This document shows, in pieces, positions 16,149 through 24,498 of a DNA stretch of 64,000 bases. Source of the stretch: Gemmatimonadota bacterium. GTDB taxonomy: Bacteria; Latescibacterota; UBA2968. The stretch spans positions 62,001 through 126,000 of the forward strand of contig VXRD01000104.1 in assembly GCA_009838845.1 (NCBI GenBank). Direction: 5' to 3'. The notes beneath the pieces were generated by a model that ran no database searches, was not told where the DNA came from, and saw only the letters and a list, made by a program, of their open reading frames with translations. Each line of letters opens with the position of its first letter. The stretch's first letter is position 1. A program made the position numbers and the translations under genes.

Positions 16149-17609
16149 CTATCTCGGGTCTTCGGGTAATTGTGAGAAGTCGAATTCATTTACTTCATCG
16201 ATGTCTGGTGCAAATGGGGGGATGGCGTGGGGGATATGGCTGTGCCCACAGCGTGCGATGAGTGCTCGGGCGCGTGCTTGTCGTTCGGCTTGTGCCAAGA
16301 TATCATCGGCAGACCAGCGTGCAAAGATTTTTTCGAGGCCCGATTGGATCACGTCACGATACCGGGGATCATTGGATAGGTCGCGGCGTTCTTCGGGGTC
16401 TTGGTCAATGTTGAACAATTGGCAAGAGTCAAATTCAGAGTAATAGTTCAATTTCCACGGTCCCGTGCGGAGCATGCACGCGGGCTGGTCGCCGAGTAAG
16501 CCGATGTATTCTGCAAAGACTTCATTGGGCCAATCTGGCGGGGTACCCTGGAGGAATGGGGCGAAGCTTTTTCCGGAGACATCGGGCATGGGGTCAGCGC
16601 CCGCAATGTCCAGAGCTGTGGGTCCGACGTCGATGAGGCTGACGATGGCATCTTCTGTGTGGTTTTCGCGAAGATGACCTGGCCCTGAGCAGATCAAGGG
16701 AATGCCTACAGAACCTTCGTAAAAGCTGCTTTTCCACCACATGCCGTGTTCATGTGCCATGTCGCCGTGGTCCGAGGTGTAGATGATGACGGTATTGTCC
16801 GCATCGGAGGAGGATTGTACGGTGTCAATGATCTGGCCAATGTATCGGTCGAGTTCGGTTGTCAGGCCGTAATAGGCGGCTAACCCGCGGCGGTTTTGTT
16901 CTGGGGTGATGTCTTCAACGCCGCGTCTTTCGCGCCATTTTTTCATGGCCGGATGCAGGGCGTTTAAGTATTCGGGCGATTCGGGTTCGAGCGGTGGGAT
17001 TTGCGCCATGTAATACTCGAAGTCTTCTCTGCCACAGATCAGGGGATTGTGTGGGTTCATATAGCCGACGACGAGGGCATAGGGTCTGTCGCCCTCTTGC
17101 CGATGGGCGATGAATTTGCAGGCTGTTTCGGTGACGGATTTGTCAAAGTGGCGATAGCCCGTTTCGCCATGACCAGATACTTGAACGCCGTATTTGGTCT
17201 GTCCCGTTGTGCGGTTGTATCCTGAGCCGAGAATTTCTGCGGATAGCCCGCCGCAGTCGGCGTGGATGCGTTTTTCAAAGCCGTGGAATTGGTCGGGGTT
17301 TCTAAAGTGCATGCGTCCGCATAGTACGGCTTCGTATCCCGCCGCGCCAAATGCATGGGCAAATGTGGGGGTGTCAAAAGACAGGCTGCCGCTGTTGTCA
17401 TAGACGCCCACGTCGCTGGGGTACTGCGCGGACATAAAGCCTGATCGCGAAGGCGCGCAGAGGGGATAGGGGCAATACGCATTGCGAAACCGGACCCCGC
17501 TGCGGGAGAGTGCGTCCAGATTAGGCGTTTGCACAATGGGATTTCCCGCACATCCCATTACATGGGGATTGTGCTGGTCAGAGATGATGATGATAATGTT
17601 GGGAGTCAT
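16149..17609 (-). CDS. Sulfatase (Cys-type, formylglycine-dependent)
   Basis: 486 residues. Metal-binding I-S-D-Q-H near the start, FGly motif C-A-P-S-R with Cys51 to be converted to formylglycine, Y-T-S-D-H-G-D-M in the middle and a C-terminal Q-D-P-E-E-R-R-D-L-S-N-D tail define an arylsulfatase/choline-sulfatase-like hydrolase. There is no signal peptide, so cytoplasmic action on small imported sulfate esters is likely. The leader before the ATG consists of the 21-bp tandem repeat and contains no ribosome binding site. Confidence 0.92.
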   Translation of the reverse strand: MTPNIIIIISDQHNPHVMGCAGNPIVQTPNLDALSRSGVRFRNAYCPYPLCAPSRSGFMSAQYPSDVGVYDNSGSLSFDTPTFAHAFGAAGYEAVLCGRMHFRNPDQFHGFEKRIHADCGGLSAEILGSGYNRTTGQTKYGVQVSGHGETGYRHFDKSVTETACKFIAHRQEGDRPYALVVGYMNPHNPLICGREDFEYYMAQIPPLEPESPEYLNALHPAMKKWRERRGVEDITPEQNRRGLAAYYGLTTELDRYIGQIIDTVQSSSDADNTVIIYTSDHGDMAHEHGMWWKSSFYEGSVGIPLICSGPGHLRENHTEDAIVSLIDVGPTALDIAGADPMPDVSGKSFAPFLQGTPPDWPNEVFAEYIGLLGDQPACMLRTGPWKLNYYSEFDSCQLFNIDQDPEERRDLSNDPRYRDVIQSGLEKIFARWSADDILAQAERQARARALIARCGHSHIPHAIPPFAPDIDEVNEFDFSQLPEDPR

Positions 17610-17615
17610 AGGTAA

Positions 17616-17694
17616 AAGTGTGAAGTGAGGAGGATGAAGTGTGAAGTGAGAAGGATGAAGTGTGAAGTGAGAAGGATGAAGTGTGAAGTGAGAG
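17616..17694. repeat. 21-bp tandem repeat, 3.7 copies
   Basis: The unit AAGTGTGAAGTGAGAAGGATG is repeated head to tail from 17616; the first copy has two substitutions and the last stops after 16 bases. A further half unit (AAGTGTGAAGTGTGATG) follows the hairpin repeat near 17739. A related string occurs at 3486-3520, around the end of the alpha/beta hydrolase gene. It lies directly upstream of the sulfatase start codon. Confidence 0.85.
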
Positions 17695-17698
17695 GCAC

Positions 17699-17734
17699 GT
17701 CATTGCGGCATGGTTTTGAGCCGCAATCCAGAAG
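17699..17734. repeat. Dispersed hairpin repeat, copy 2 (inverted)
   Basis: GTCATTGCGGCATGGTTTTG followed by AGCCGCAATCCAGAAG is the reverse complement of copy 3 at 50814-50850. Arms ATTGCGGC/GCCGCAAT pair perfectly. The rest of this gap (17735-17894) holds a half copy of the 21-bp repeat and no recognisable gene. Confidence 0.8.
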
Positions 17735-17894
17735 AGAAAAGTGTGAAGTGTGATGAACAATAAAATCCAAGCAACCACAGATAAACGCGGATGAACACAA
17801 AGAGATACGCCTACATCCATGTAGAAGCGATCCCGGTCTCATATTCTTAGATCAGAAAATGGCCTCGCGCGTTCCAGATTGATCAATCCCGCCC

Positions 17895-18602
17895 CTATTT
17901 TCGATCATTTCCGTTATACAATCCCTCGCCGCGTACGAGCAGACGCTTGGGGTTGGGAATGTCCATGAGTTCATCGACGCTGTGATAGCCTACTGTCATG
18001 CTCATGCGCGTGTCGTCGGTGTGGTTTTCGCCTGCGCCGTGGACGACCATGCTGTCGATTGCGAGCATTCCACCTGCTGGCATGGGTACGGGGAGTGCTT
18101 GACCGAGGACATCGCTTGCCCAGTCTGCGTCGTGAATAGATGTGGAGACGCCGGGGAAGTGATGCGATCCGGGTACAATGCGGGTGCATCCATTTTCGAG
18201 GGTGGTTTCTTCGAGGTAAAAGATGATGGTGTAGATGTTGCGCGTCCACTGTCTGACATCGCGATGGAGATATGCGCCTTTGTTGTCCGATGCTGTGCGC
18301 AAGGTGGCGTGGTTGTGGCGGTTGGTGATGATTTCGATATTGGGTCCCAGAAGCGATTCGAGTGGGTCGAGCGCGTATGGATGCGTGACTGCTTCTCGAA
18401 AGACCGACGCGCGGTCCATAAGGGCAGAGATGCGCACGGCGCGGCCATTCTTATTGCGTACGATGGGTTCGATTTGGCGGTCAATGTCTTCCATGATAGC
18501 GGTCTTCAGGTTTTCAACCATTTCTTCTGGCAAAAGGTCTGGAAGGCAGAGAAAACCGTTGTTTCGGAAGAGCTGGATTTGTCGCATGGTGAGTGAGGGC
18601 AT
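17895..18602 (-). CDS. Phytanoyl-CoA dioxygenase (PhyH) family protein, intact HxD
   Basis: 235 residues of the Fe(II)/2-oxoglutarate PhyH fold. The iron ligands are visible: H113-R-D115 (Y-L-H-R-D-V-R) and the distal His188 in V-V-H-G-A-G-E-N, with the 2-oxoglutarate Arg at about 199 (T-R-M-S-M-T). F-Y-L-E-E-T-T-L-E-N-G-C-T-R-I-V-P-G-S-H is the typical core. It probably hydroxylates a small molecule; substrate unknown. AGGAG precedes the ATG. It follows a clear tandem paralogue (18606-19355) after 3 nt, so the two are co-transcribed. Confidence 0.9.
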   Translation of the reverse strand: MPSLTMRQIQLFRNNGFLCLPDLLPEEMVENLKTAIMEDIDRQIEPIVRNKNGRAVRISALMDRASVFREAVTHPYALDPLESLLGPNIEIITNRHNHATLRTASDNKGAYLHRDVRQWTRNIYTIIFYLEETTLENGCTRIVPGSHHFPGVSTSIHDADWASDVLGQALPVPMPAGGMLAIDSMVVHGAGENHTDDTRMSMTVGYHSVDELMDIPNPKRLLVRGEGLYNGNDRK

Positions 18603-18605
18603 GTC

Positions 18606-19355
18606 CTACTCCTGAACGGGGAGAGAATAGGGATGGGGATGTCCCGTATAGACTTTTTCGCCGCGTACGAGAACTTTTTCCGGGTCGTCTTTGATTACGT
18701 CGTGGGCGTCGTGGGCGCGATAGGCAACCGTCATGCTGCGGCGAGAATGATCGGAACAATTTGTGTCAGAGCCGTGATAACAGCAGTCGTTAAAGAGCAG
18801 TACGCCGCCGCGCGGCATGGGGATTGGCACTGCGCGGTAATAGTTGTCGCTGTCGTAAAAATTATCTCTTTGTTTCTGTGGTCGGCGCGGGTTGAGAAAT
18901 GGTCGGTTGTGGCTGCCGGGAACGATGCGCACACAGCCGTTTTCAACGGTTGATTCTTCGAGGTAGATCAAGCCGGTGATAAGGGTGTGGTCATAGGGTT
19001 CTTCACCGGCGTGCCAGGGGACGGGATAAGATCCGGATGGGCGCACCATGACGTGGTTGTGTTTGTTGGTGAGTACTTCGATGTTTGGGCCGATGATGCC
19101 TTCGAGGGCGTTGAGGATGATGGGGTGAGATGCGGCTTCAAAATAGACGGGGTTTCGTAAGAAAATTTTTGAGAGACGGCGGACATTTTTCGGTTCTCGC
19201 CCTCCTTTTTCTTCCCAAACAATGGGTTCTCGCATGTCTCCAATTTGCCGGGAGGTGACTTCGTTTAGACGATCGACCAGATCGCCGGGCAAGGTTTCGC
19301 GGACTTTGTAAAATCCAGTGGTTTTGAAATACCAGAGGTCTTCTTCTGTGATCAT
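18606..19355 (-). CDS. PhyH family protein with H-A-G in place of H-x-D (candidate Fe/2OG halogenase-type site)
   Basis: 249 residues, aligning without gaps to the downstream paralogue through the active-site region. W-H115-A-G117-E replaces the H-R-D of that protein, so the iron-binding carboxylate is Gly. The codons read CAC GCC GGT; one base separates GGT from GAT. The distal His194 (C-Y-H-G-S-D) and the 2-oxoglutarate Arg (205/206 in S-R-R-S-M-T-V) are kept, as is Y-L-E-E-S-T-V-E-N-G-C-V-R-I-V-P-G-S-H. Loss of exactly this Asp is known in Fe/2OG halogenases (SyrB2, WelO5, BesD). Alternatively Glu118 could take over, or the protein may be catalytically changed. Substrate unknown. Confidence 0.88.
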   Translation of the reverse strand: MITEEDLWYFKTTGFYKVRETLPGDLVDRLNEVTSRQIGDMREPIVWEEKGGREPKNVRRLSKIFLRNPVYFEAASHPIILNALEGIIGPNIEVLTNKHNHVMVRPSGSYPVPWHAGEEPYDHTLITGLIYLEESTVENGCVRIVPGSHNRPFLNPRRPQKQRDNFYDSDNYYRAVPIPMPRGGVLLFNDCCYHGSDTNCSDHSRRSMTVAYRAHDAHDVIKDDPEKVLVRGEKVYTGHPHPYSLPVQE

Positions 19356-19371
19356 GTTGAGATATCCTTTA

Positions 19372-20706
19372 TTATCTCGGGTCTATTACTCGCCCGACAA
19401 ATAGGGTGGTATTGGTCGCTATGTCCCGGATGAGGAAGATGAATGGCCGATCGACCGTGACTCTGGGAGGGAGGGATGTTACGCCTATGACTACGCCGGT
19501 GGCAGCAGCGGCTTCTGTGCCGTTCTCATTGACCAGGACGAACGCCTTGTGAAAGGCGTCTGAAATGGACAGGTTTTTTGTTCCATCCATGCCGGAGAAG
19601 TCCGCTAATTGCGGGTTAAAGGCATCGGATATTCCCATCTTCTGAAGCATTGCGCCCAGCTTGAATTGGGCTTCAAACTCAAATGAGGGCATGGTGAGTT
19701 CTATGCGCTTGTGTCTCATGTCTTTCGAAATCCGACTGACGAGTTCGGCGTTTAGCGACTTTTCGAACGGATCAAAAGTGCCTTTGTCGGGAAGCAGGAT
19801 GACCATGGATATTTCACTGCCGTCGTAGAGCAATTCGACAGCCTGATATCCCGTGTTCCTCGCATAGCCGAATGATTCGGTCTGTCGCATCATCGGTACT
19901 TTGATGCTGTTGCCAGTGAGCAAGTAGAAGTCGCCTTCAGCAGTGGCTCTTTCGTCGAAGGTGTGAAGCCACGCCGCGTTGAAGTAGATGGCATTGGTGA
20001 GGACTAAGCGGGTCAAGTTGTCAATTGCGCCGGAAGGTATGAGGTCTTTGATTTTCTCTTCGGTTTGATGGGCAACCCAGTCGTTGATTGTGACGCGCGA
20101 GTTTTCTGGCGCCTCAGTGAAGTTTGCGATTCTCATTCCCGCACCGTAATTTTCCGCCAGTTTGTCCAGAAAGTTCTGCAGAAAGCTATAGCCCTGTTGT
20201 CCCCAGATCGCATTGGCGATGTTCAATCGAAATCCCTTGCCATCCTGGCCACCGCTGCCTTCGCCGCGAGATGCGAGTTGGAGATCGAGGGCGTTGAACG
20301 CGGAGTGCAACTTGTCCTGGGACAGGGTGAAGTGCAGTGCGTTTGACATCTGGCGTTCGGTTTCGCCTCTGGCACCGGCATATGTCATGGCAAGTGCCAA
20401 CGAGATGCTGTAGGGCGAATAGAACAGGTTTCCACTTTCTTCTTCGCGCAATTTCTGATACAGGTTAAAGGCGAAGTCGTTGTTTCCGCGCACCAGGTCT
20501 GTTAGTTCTGAATCTGTCGCCAGAGGTACGGTTACCCGCGTCTTTTCTGATCGCACTTCGTTTGATTGTGGTTCCTCTGTAGCAGGTGTCTCAGTTGGAG
20601 GTGGTGCTGTGGGAGAGACCTCCGGTAATTTACCGCATCCGAGTAGTGCGATCGATAGTATTATAGCAGGTAGCAAATGGTTGGTTGGCTTTTGTATCAT
20701 TTTCAT
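19372..20706 (-). CDS. Serpin (serine/cysteine protease inhibitor), lipoprotein
   Basis: 444 residues. Lipoprotein signal with S-I-A-L-L-G-C, a Pro/Thr/Glu-rich linker, then a complete serpin domain: N-L-F-Y-S-P-Y-S-I-S-L-A-L-A, N-A-I-W-G-Q-Q, L-T-N-A-I-Y-F-N-A-A-W, and D-R-P-F-I-F-L-I-R before the C-terminal strand. The reactive-centre loop hinge N-G-T-E-A-A-A-A-T is that of an inhibitory serpin. Counting as in antitrypsin, P1-P1' would be Thr-Ser in I-G-V-T-S-L. Anchored in the envelope, it probably protects the cell against external proteases. Confidence 0.93.
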   Translation of the reverse strand: MKMIQKPTNHLLPAIILSIALLGCGKLPEVSPTAPPPTETPATEEPQSNEVRSEKTRVTVPLATDSELTDLVRGNNDFAFNLYQKLREEESGNLFYSPYSISLALAMTYAGARGETERQMSNALHFTLSQDKLHSAFNALDLQLASRGEGSGGQDGKGFRLNIANAIWGQQGYSFLQNFLDKLAENYGAGMRIANFTEAPENSRVTINDWVAHQTEEKIKDLIPSGAIDNLTRLVLTNAIYFNAAWLHTFDERATAEGDFYLLTGNSIKVPMMRQTESFGYARNTGYQAVELLYDGSEISMVILLPDKGTFDPFEKSLNAELVSRISKDMRHKRIELTMPSFEFEAQFKLGAMLQKMGISDAFNPQLADFSGMDGTKNLSISDAFHKAFVLVNENGTEAAAATGVVIGVTSLPPRVTVDRPFIFLIRDIATNTTLFVGRVIDPR

Positions 20707-20921
20707 GTTAGCCTCCTTGCCCGGCTATCGTCTCCATGGATGGATACAGAAAAATTATCTCAAATTATGGTGTAAATCAAGGTTTATTGTTCGCGATGGT
20801 CCAGGGCATCACATTTTTTTCAATCTGGAAGCTCTCGTTTTTTCTATGAGTAACGAAAAAAATGTAGTATATTGAAATTACTTGAAGTTCTTTGTTTTTC
20901 ATTTTGTGAAAGGATAGCTGT

Positions 20922-22757
20922 ATGCCCAACGCGTTGCTTGTATATCCAAAGAATCCGGTGACGTTCTGGAGTTTTGATGAGGCTTTGAGGTTGGTCGGAA
21001 AGAAGTCTGCTTTTCCGCCTTTGGGGTTGTTGACGATTGCCGGTATGATGCCCGATGACTACAGTTTGCGCGTGGTGGATGTGAATGTGCATCCACTGAC
21101 AGATGAAGATCTGGATTGGGCGGATATTGTGATTACGTCGTCGATGATTATTCACTGGCATTCTCTCGAAGAGATTATTGCTCAGTGCAATGTCGCAGGC
21201 GTGCCCGTGCTCAATGGCGGTCCGTTGCCCACGCAGTATTGCGAAGATATTGAGGGCGATGCGGTTTTTTATCTGGGCGAGGCTGAAAATGGCTTTATGG
21301 ATGTGGTCAAGCGATTGGTGGCCGAACCCTACCATGGGGGGCGAGAGTATATTGATCGGCGAGGTGATTTTCAAAGCCTCTCAACAACACCGCTTCCGCG
21401 CTGGGATCTGATCAATTTTGACGATTATACTGTGATGGTGATTCAGATTACAAGGGGGTGTCCAGAAAGCTGTACATTTTGCAATATTCCCGCGCTTTAC
21501 GGCAAGATAACGCGTTTGAAAAATAGTAGCCGCGTGATTCAAGAACTGGACGCGCTTTACGATAGAGGCTGGCGCGGTTCGGTTATGGCGGTTGATGACA
21601 ATTTTGTGGGCAATCGCGAAGAGATTCGAGAAACACTGGAAGAAGAGGTGGTTCCCTGGCAAAGAGAGCGGGGGTATCCTTTCCAACTCTTTACACAGGC
21701 CAGCATTCGCGTGAGCGATGATCCCGCGCTGTTAGAGGCTATGCACCTCGCTGGATTTGATAAAATTTTTGCGGGGATTGAATCGCCAGTGGAAGAGAGC
21801 CTGAAGTTTATGGGCGCGCAAAAGAATCTGCAGGGCGATACGCCTTTGCTGGACAAAGTGAAGATTCTGCAAGACTATGGCATGGAAGTTCAGGCTGGTT
21901 TTATTATGGGCCTGGATACAGATCCAGATGATATTGCCGATCGCATGATTGCGTTTATCAGAGAAGCGGGTATTCCGGTGGCTATGGTGGGGGTTTTGGG
22001 CGTGTTGCGCGACACGCCCGACTTCAAGCGCTACAAGCGGTTGGGCCGCCTGCGTGAAGATGTAAAATATACGGGTGATTCGGGTATTTTCAGCCGGGAG
22101 TTGAGTTATGTGCCCCTCATCGATCCCGATGAACTGCTGGCGCGTCATCGCAAGGTCGTGGAAACGCTGAACAGCCCAGAGATTTTCTTTGAACGCTGCC
22201 GCACGCACTATGCACACCGCGCGCGCAGACCGATTCCATCAATGCCAATTGGTTGGATAGAACTCAGGGCGGGATTGCGCTCTTTTTGGCATCAGGGTGT
22301 GGCCGGGACTTATCGGTGGACGTTCTGGAAATTTATGGCCCATATGCTCGTACACCATCCCCGAGATTTTGGCGATGCCATACGCATGTCCATTCATGGG
22401 CGTCATTTGATCCTCACCACGCGCGACGCTCTGCAAGTCGATGATGTGCAGACATTTTTGGATGAGGCGCTGGATCACCTGAAGCGATTTAGCGAGGGAT
22501 ATAAAGAGGTGAGCGTCGGTGATTACGCGAGCAAGTTGATGCACGCTTTGCACGGGCGATTTGATCATTTTCAGGACGATTATCGCACTTTGCAACACAA
22601 CGCCGAGGTGATGTTGAAGGCAGCTCAGGAATACTGTGGGTTGATCCGCAAGGAATTTCGCCATCAGGTTGCAGAACCTCTCGAGCGTTTTCAGCAAGAG
22701 ATTGAAGCAATTCTCGAATCATATCCCACACAAAGCAGTTTGCAACCTGCGCGATAG
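20922..22757 (+). CDS. B12-binding-domain radical SAM protein (DUF4070-type)
   Basis: 611 residues: N-terminal cobalamin-binding-like Rossmann domain (about 1-140), radical SAM core with C180-x3-C184-x2-C187 (R-G-C-P-E-S-C-T-F-C-N), and a C-terminal region of the DUF4070 type (about 350-560). The B12 domain shows D-V-N-V-H-P instead of the base-off D-x-H-x-x-G motif. The substrate is unknown; relatives include hopanoid and methylation enzymes. AAAGG sits 10 nt before the ATG. Single gene, closed by two hairpins. Confidence 0.88.
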   Translation: MPNALLVYPKNPVTFWSFDEALRLVGKKSAFPPLGLLTIAGMMPDDYSLRVVDVNVHPLTDEDLDWADIVITSSMIIHWHSLEEIIAQCNVAGVPVLNGGPLPTQYCEDIEGDAVFYLGEAENGFMDVVKRLVAEPYHGGREYIDRRGDFQSLSTTPLPRWDLINFDDYTVMVIQITRGCPESCTFCNIPALYGKITRLKNSSRVIQELDALYDRGWRGSVMAVDDNFVGNREEIRETLEEEVVPWQRERGYPFQLFTQASIRVSDDPALLEAMHLAGFDKIFAGIESPVEESLKFMGAQKNLQGDTPLLDKVKILQDYGMEVQAGFIMGLDTDPDDIADRMIAFIREAGIPVAMVGVLGVLRDTPDFKRYKRLGRLREDVKYTGDSGIFSRELSYVPLIDPDELLARHRKVVETLNSPEIFFERCRTHYAHRARRPIPSMPIGWIELRAGLRSFWHQGVAGTYRWTFWKFMAHMLVHHPRDFGDAIRMSIHGRHLILTTRDALQVDDVQTFLDEALDHLKRFSEGYKEVSVGDYASKLMHALHGRFDHFQDDYRTLQHNAEVMLKAAQEYCGLIRKEFRHQVAEPLERFQQEIEAILESYPTQSSLQPAR

Positions 22758-22777
22758 GACGCGTTGCGATAAAAAAC

Positions 22778-22819
22778 AAAAGCCCGGTATCATAAAAGAT
22801 ATCGGGCTTTATTTTTTCT
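22778..22819 (+). terminator. Intrinsic terminator after the radical SAM gene
   Basis: AAAGCCCGGTATC (22779-22791) pairs with GATATCGGGCTTT (22798-22810), followed by ATTTTTT. It lies about 20 nt after the stop codon. Confidence 0.8.
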
Positions 22820-22826
22820 TAAAAAG

Positions 22827-22858
22827 AAGCCGGAGACACTGTCTTCGGCTTTTTTGTT
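22827..22858 (-). terminator. Intrinsic terminator after trxA (bidirectional form)
   Basis: AAGCCG-GA-GACA / TGTC-TT-CGGCTT forms the stem, with a T run on the plus side and a run of Ts (the A-rich 22821-22826) on the minus side. It immediately follows the trxA stop at 22859 on the minus strand. Confidence 0.75.
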
Positions 22859-23185
22859 TTAAGCGAGCACAGCTTTGAGTTTGTCTTCTATCGCGCTTTT
22901 GGGGACAGCGCCAATAAGCTGATCTGCCTGTTTGCCGTCCTTAAAGATGAGTAATGTGGGGATGCTGCGAATGCCAAATCCCTGTGCTGTCTGCTGGGCG
23001 TGATCTACATCGACTTTGCAGATTTTAACGCGACCATCGTATTCACGCGCGAGTTCTTCAATGCTGGGGGCAATCATCCGGCACGGACCGCACCAAGTTG
23101 CCCAGAAATCCACGAGTACCGGGAGATCGGAATCGACAACTTCTGTCTGGAAATTTTCATCTGTAACATTCAATGGACTTCCCAC
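22859..23185 (-). CDS. trxA: Thioredoxin
   Basis: 108 residues, standard TrxA length, with active site W-C-G-P-C after F-W-A-T-W, the K-x-D-V-D motif and the cis-Pro region S-I-P-T-L-L-I-F-K. A cytoplasmic disulfide reductase. GGAG lies upstream of the ATG (in A-A-A-G-G-A-G-T). Monocistronic between holA and the convergent radical SAM gene. Confidence 0.95.
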   Translation of the reverse strand: MGSPLNVTDENFQTEVVDSDLPVLVDFWATWCGPCRMIAPSIEELAREYDGRVKICKVDVDHAQQTAQGFGIRSIPTLLIFKDGKQADQLIGAVPKSAIEDKLKAVLA

Positions 23186-23256
23186 TTTGAGACTCCTTTC
23201 GGATTGGGTTTTGTTCTGATGAGAATGTGCTAAGCTACCAGATTTTTACGGGGTTG

Positions 23257-24282
23257 TCAAGGGGATGCACGGCAGATTCGATAGGCCAGATGGGCGAGTA
23301 TTTCGTGCGGTGTTCCGCCACTGGATTTGAGGCGGTTGTCTGCATCGAGAAGGGCATCATGGGCATTCCAGAGTGCTCGTTCGTCGAATAGACGGGCCTG
23401 ATCGAGATAGTTGTTGAGAAAAAAAGCGGGCACTTTGAGGCGTGAAGCGATTGCATTTCTGGGTAGGCGCTGGCCCGATATCCATCGCGCGCGCCGCAAA
23501 ATCCCAAAGTGACGGACGAGTAGCGCGATTGTGCCGGCGGGATGTTCTCCCTGTTCGCAGAGCCGTCCAATAAGGATCTGTGCTTTGTTCAGCTGACGGT
23601 GCCCGAGTGCGTCGGCGAGTTCAAAAACCGTGATCCCCCGCGTGTTGTCTATCACCTGAGCGACGTCTTCGCGCGAGATTGGATTGGATGGGGTAGCGAT
23701 AAAGAGTTTTTCGATTTCGCCGTTCAATTCGCGCAGATTTGATCCGATGCTCATGTGGAGCAGGTGAGCCGCGTCGGGCGCGATTTGTCTGTCCAGAGTT
23801 TTGACATGTGTCTGGATCCAGGCCGGAATTTCATTGTCGTAGGGCGGGCGAAATTCGATTGCAATCGCGCGTTTTCTAAGTTCGGCAAATAGTTTTTTGC
23901 GTCCATCGGGTTTGGTGGCTGTGATGATTATGGTCGTTGTTTCGGGTGGGGATTCAATGAGGGGCAAGAGTTCGGGGGTGGCTGAGTCGGGTAAACGGTC
24001 GGCGTTTTTGAGGACAATCAGGCGGCGTTGCGCCATCATTGGAAAGGTGAGTGCTTGTGCAATGACCTGCGGAATATCGATGTCTTCGGCGCGATAGATG
24101 TCGAGATTGAAGGGGCGCGCTGCGGGTTCAATAAGGGTTTCAACGAGGGTGTTGAGAAGTTGATCGCGTTGAAAGTCTTCTTCCCCGTGGAAGTAGTAGA
24201 GAGATGAGATTTCGCCTTTTTGGACGGCATCGAGAACTTGAGCTGGCGATGGGCCGGTTTTGCGAGGACGTCGGGTAGCCAT
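23257..24282 (-). CDS. holA: DNA polymerase III subunit delta
   Basis: 341 residues, the usual HolA length. Opening Y-Y-F-H-G-E-E-D-F, then L-I-V-L-K-N-A-D, T-T-T-I-I-I-T-A, D-A-A-H-L-L, G-S-N-L-R-E-L-N-G-E-I-E-K-L and the C-terminal helical bundle (A-L-L-V-R-H-F-G-I-L). HolA is the wrench subunit of the clamp loader that opens the beta clamp. The small membrane-protein gene and the RND operon follow downstream on the same strand. Confidence 0.88.
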   Translation of the reverse strand: MATRRPRKTGPSPAQVLDAVQKGEISSLYYFHGEEDFQRDQLLNTLVETLIEPAARPFNLDIYRAEDIDIPQVIAQALTFPMMAQRRLIVLKNADRLPDSATPELLPLIESPPETTTIIITATKPDGRKKLFAELRKRAIAIEFRPPYDNEIPAWIQTHVKTLDRQIAPDAAHLLHMSIGSNLRELNGEIEKLFIATPSNPISREDVAQVIDNTRGITVFELADALGHRQLNKAQILIGRLCEQGEHPAGTIALLVRHFGILRRARWISGQRLPRNAIASRLKVPAFFLNNYLDQARLFDERALWNAHDALLDADNRLKSSGGTPHEILAHLAYRICRASP

Positions 24283-24300
24283 CTGTGTTATCCGAGGAGT

Positions 24301-24486
24301 TTAAAGGTCTTTAAAGTCCGCGTCTTCAATTTGTGAATCGTCAATATCGCGCAGGGGGTTTTTCTTAGATGATGTACGAGTGGTTGCGCGCATTAGTATG
24401 GCGCGGAATAAACCACCAACAAAACGAAAAAACAGGACGAGGATAAGGATGAAGAGAAATATACGAAGCAACATGGGTGTCTCCAT
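24301..24486 (-). CDS. Small single-pass membrane protein
   Basis: 61 residues. One strongly hydrophobic helix (residues 6-32, I-F-L-F-I-L-I-L-V-L-F-F-R-F-V-G-G) followed by a basic stretch and an acidic tail (I-D-D-S-Q-I-E-D-A-D-F-K-D-L). It resembles the short DUF4834-like proteins found near housekeeping genes; function unknown. It lies 18 nt after holA's start side and 12 nt before the RND gene end, in the same direction, so it may be co-transcribed with either. Confidence 0.55.
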   Translation of the reverse strand: METPMLLRIFLFILILVLFFRFVGGLFRAILMRATTRTSSKKNPLRDIDDSQIEDADFKDL

Positions 24487-24498
24487 AGCCTTAGTGGC

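Noticed and set aside
17616-17694. CRISPR array
   Set aside because: The 21-bp units are directly abutting without spacers and no cas gene is near; a simple tandem repeat.
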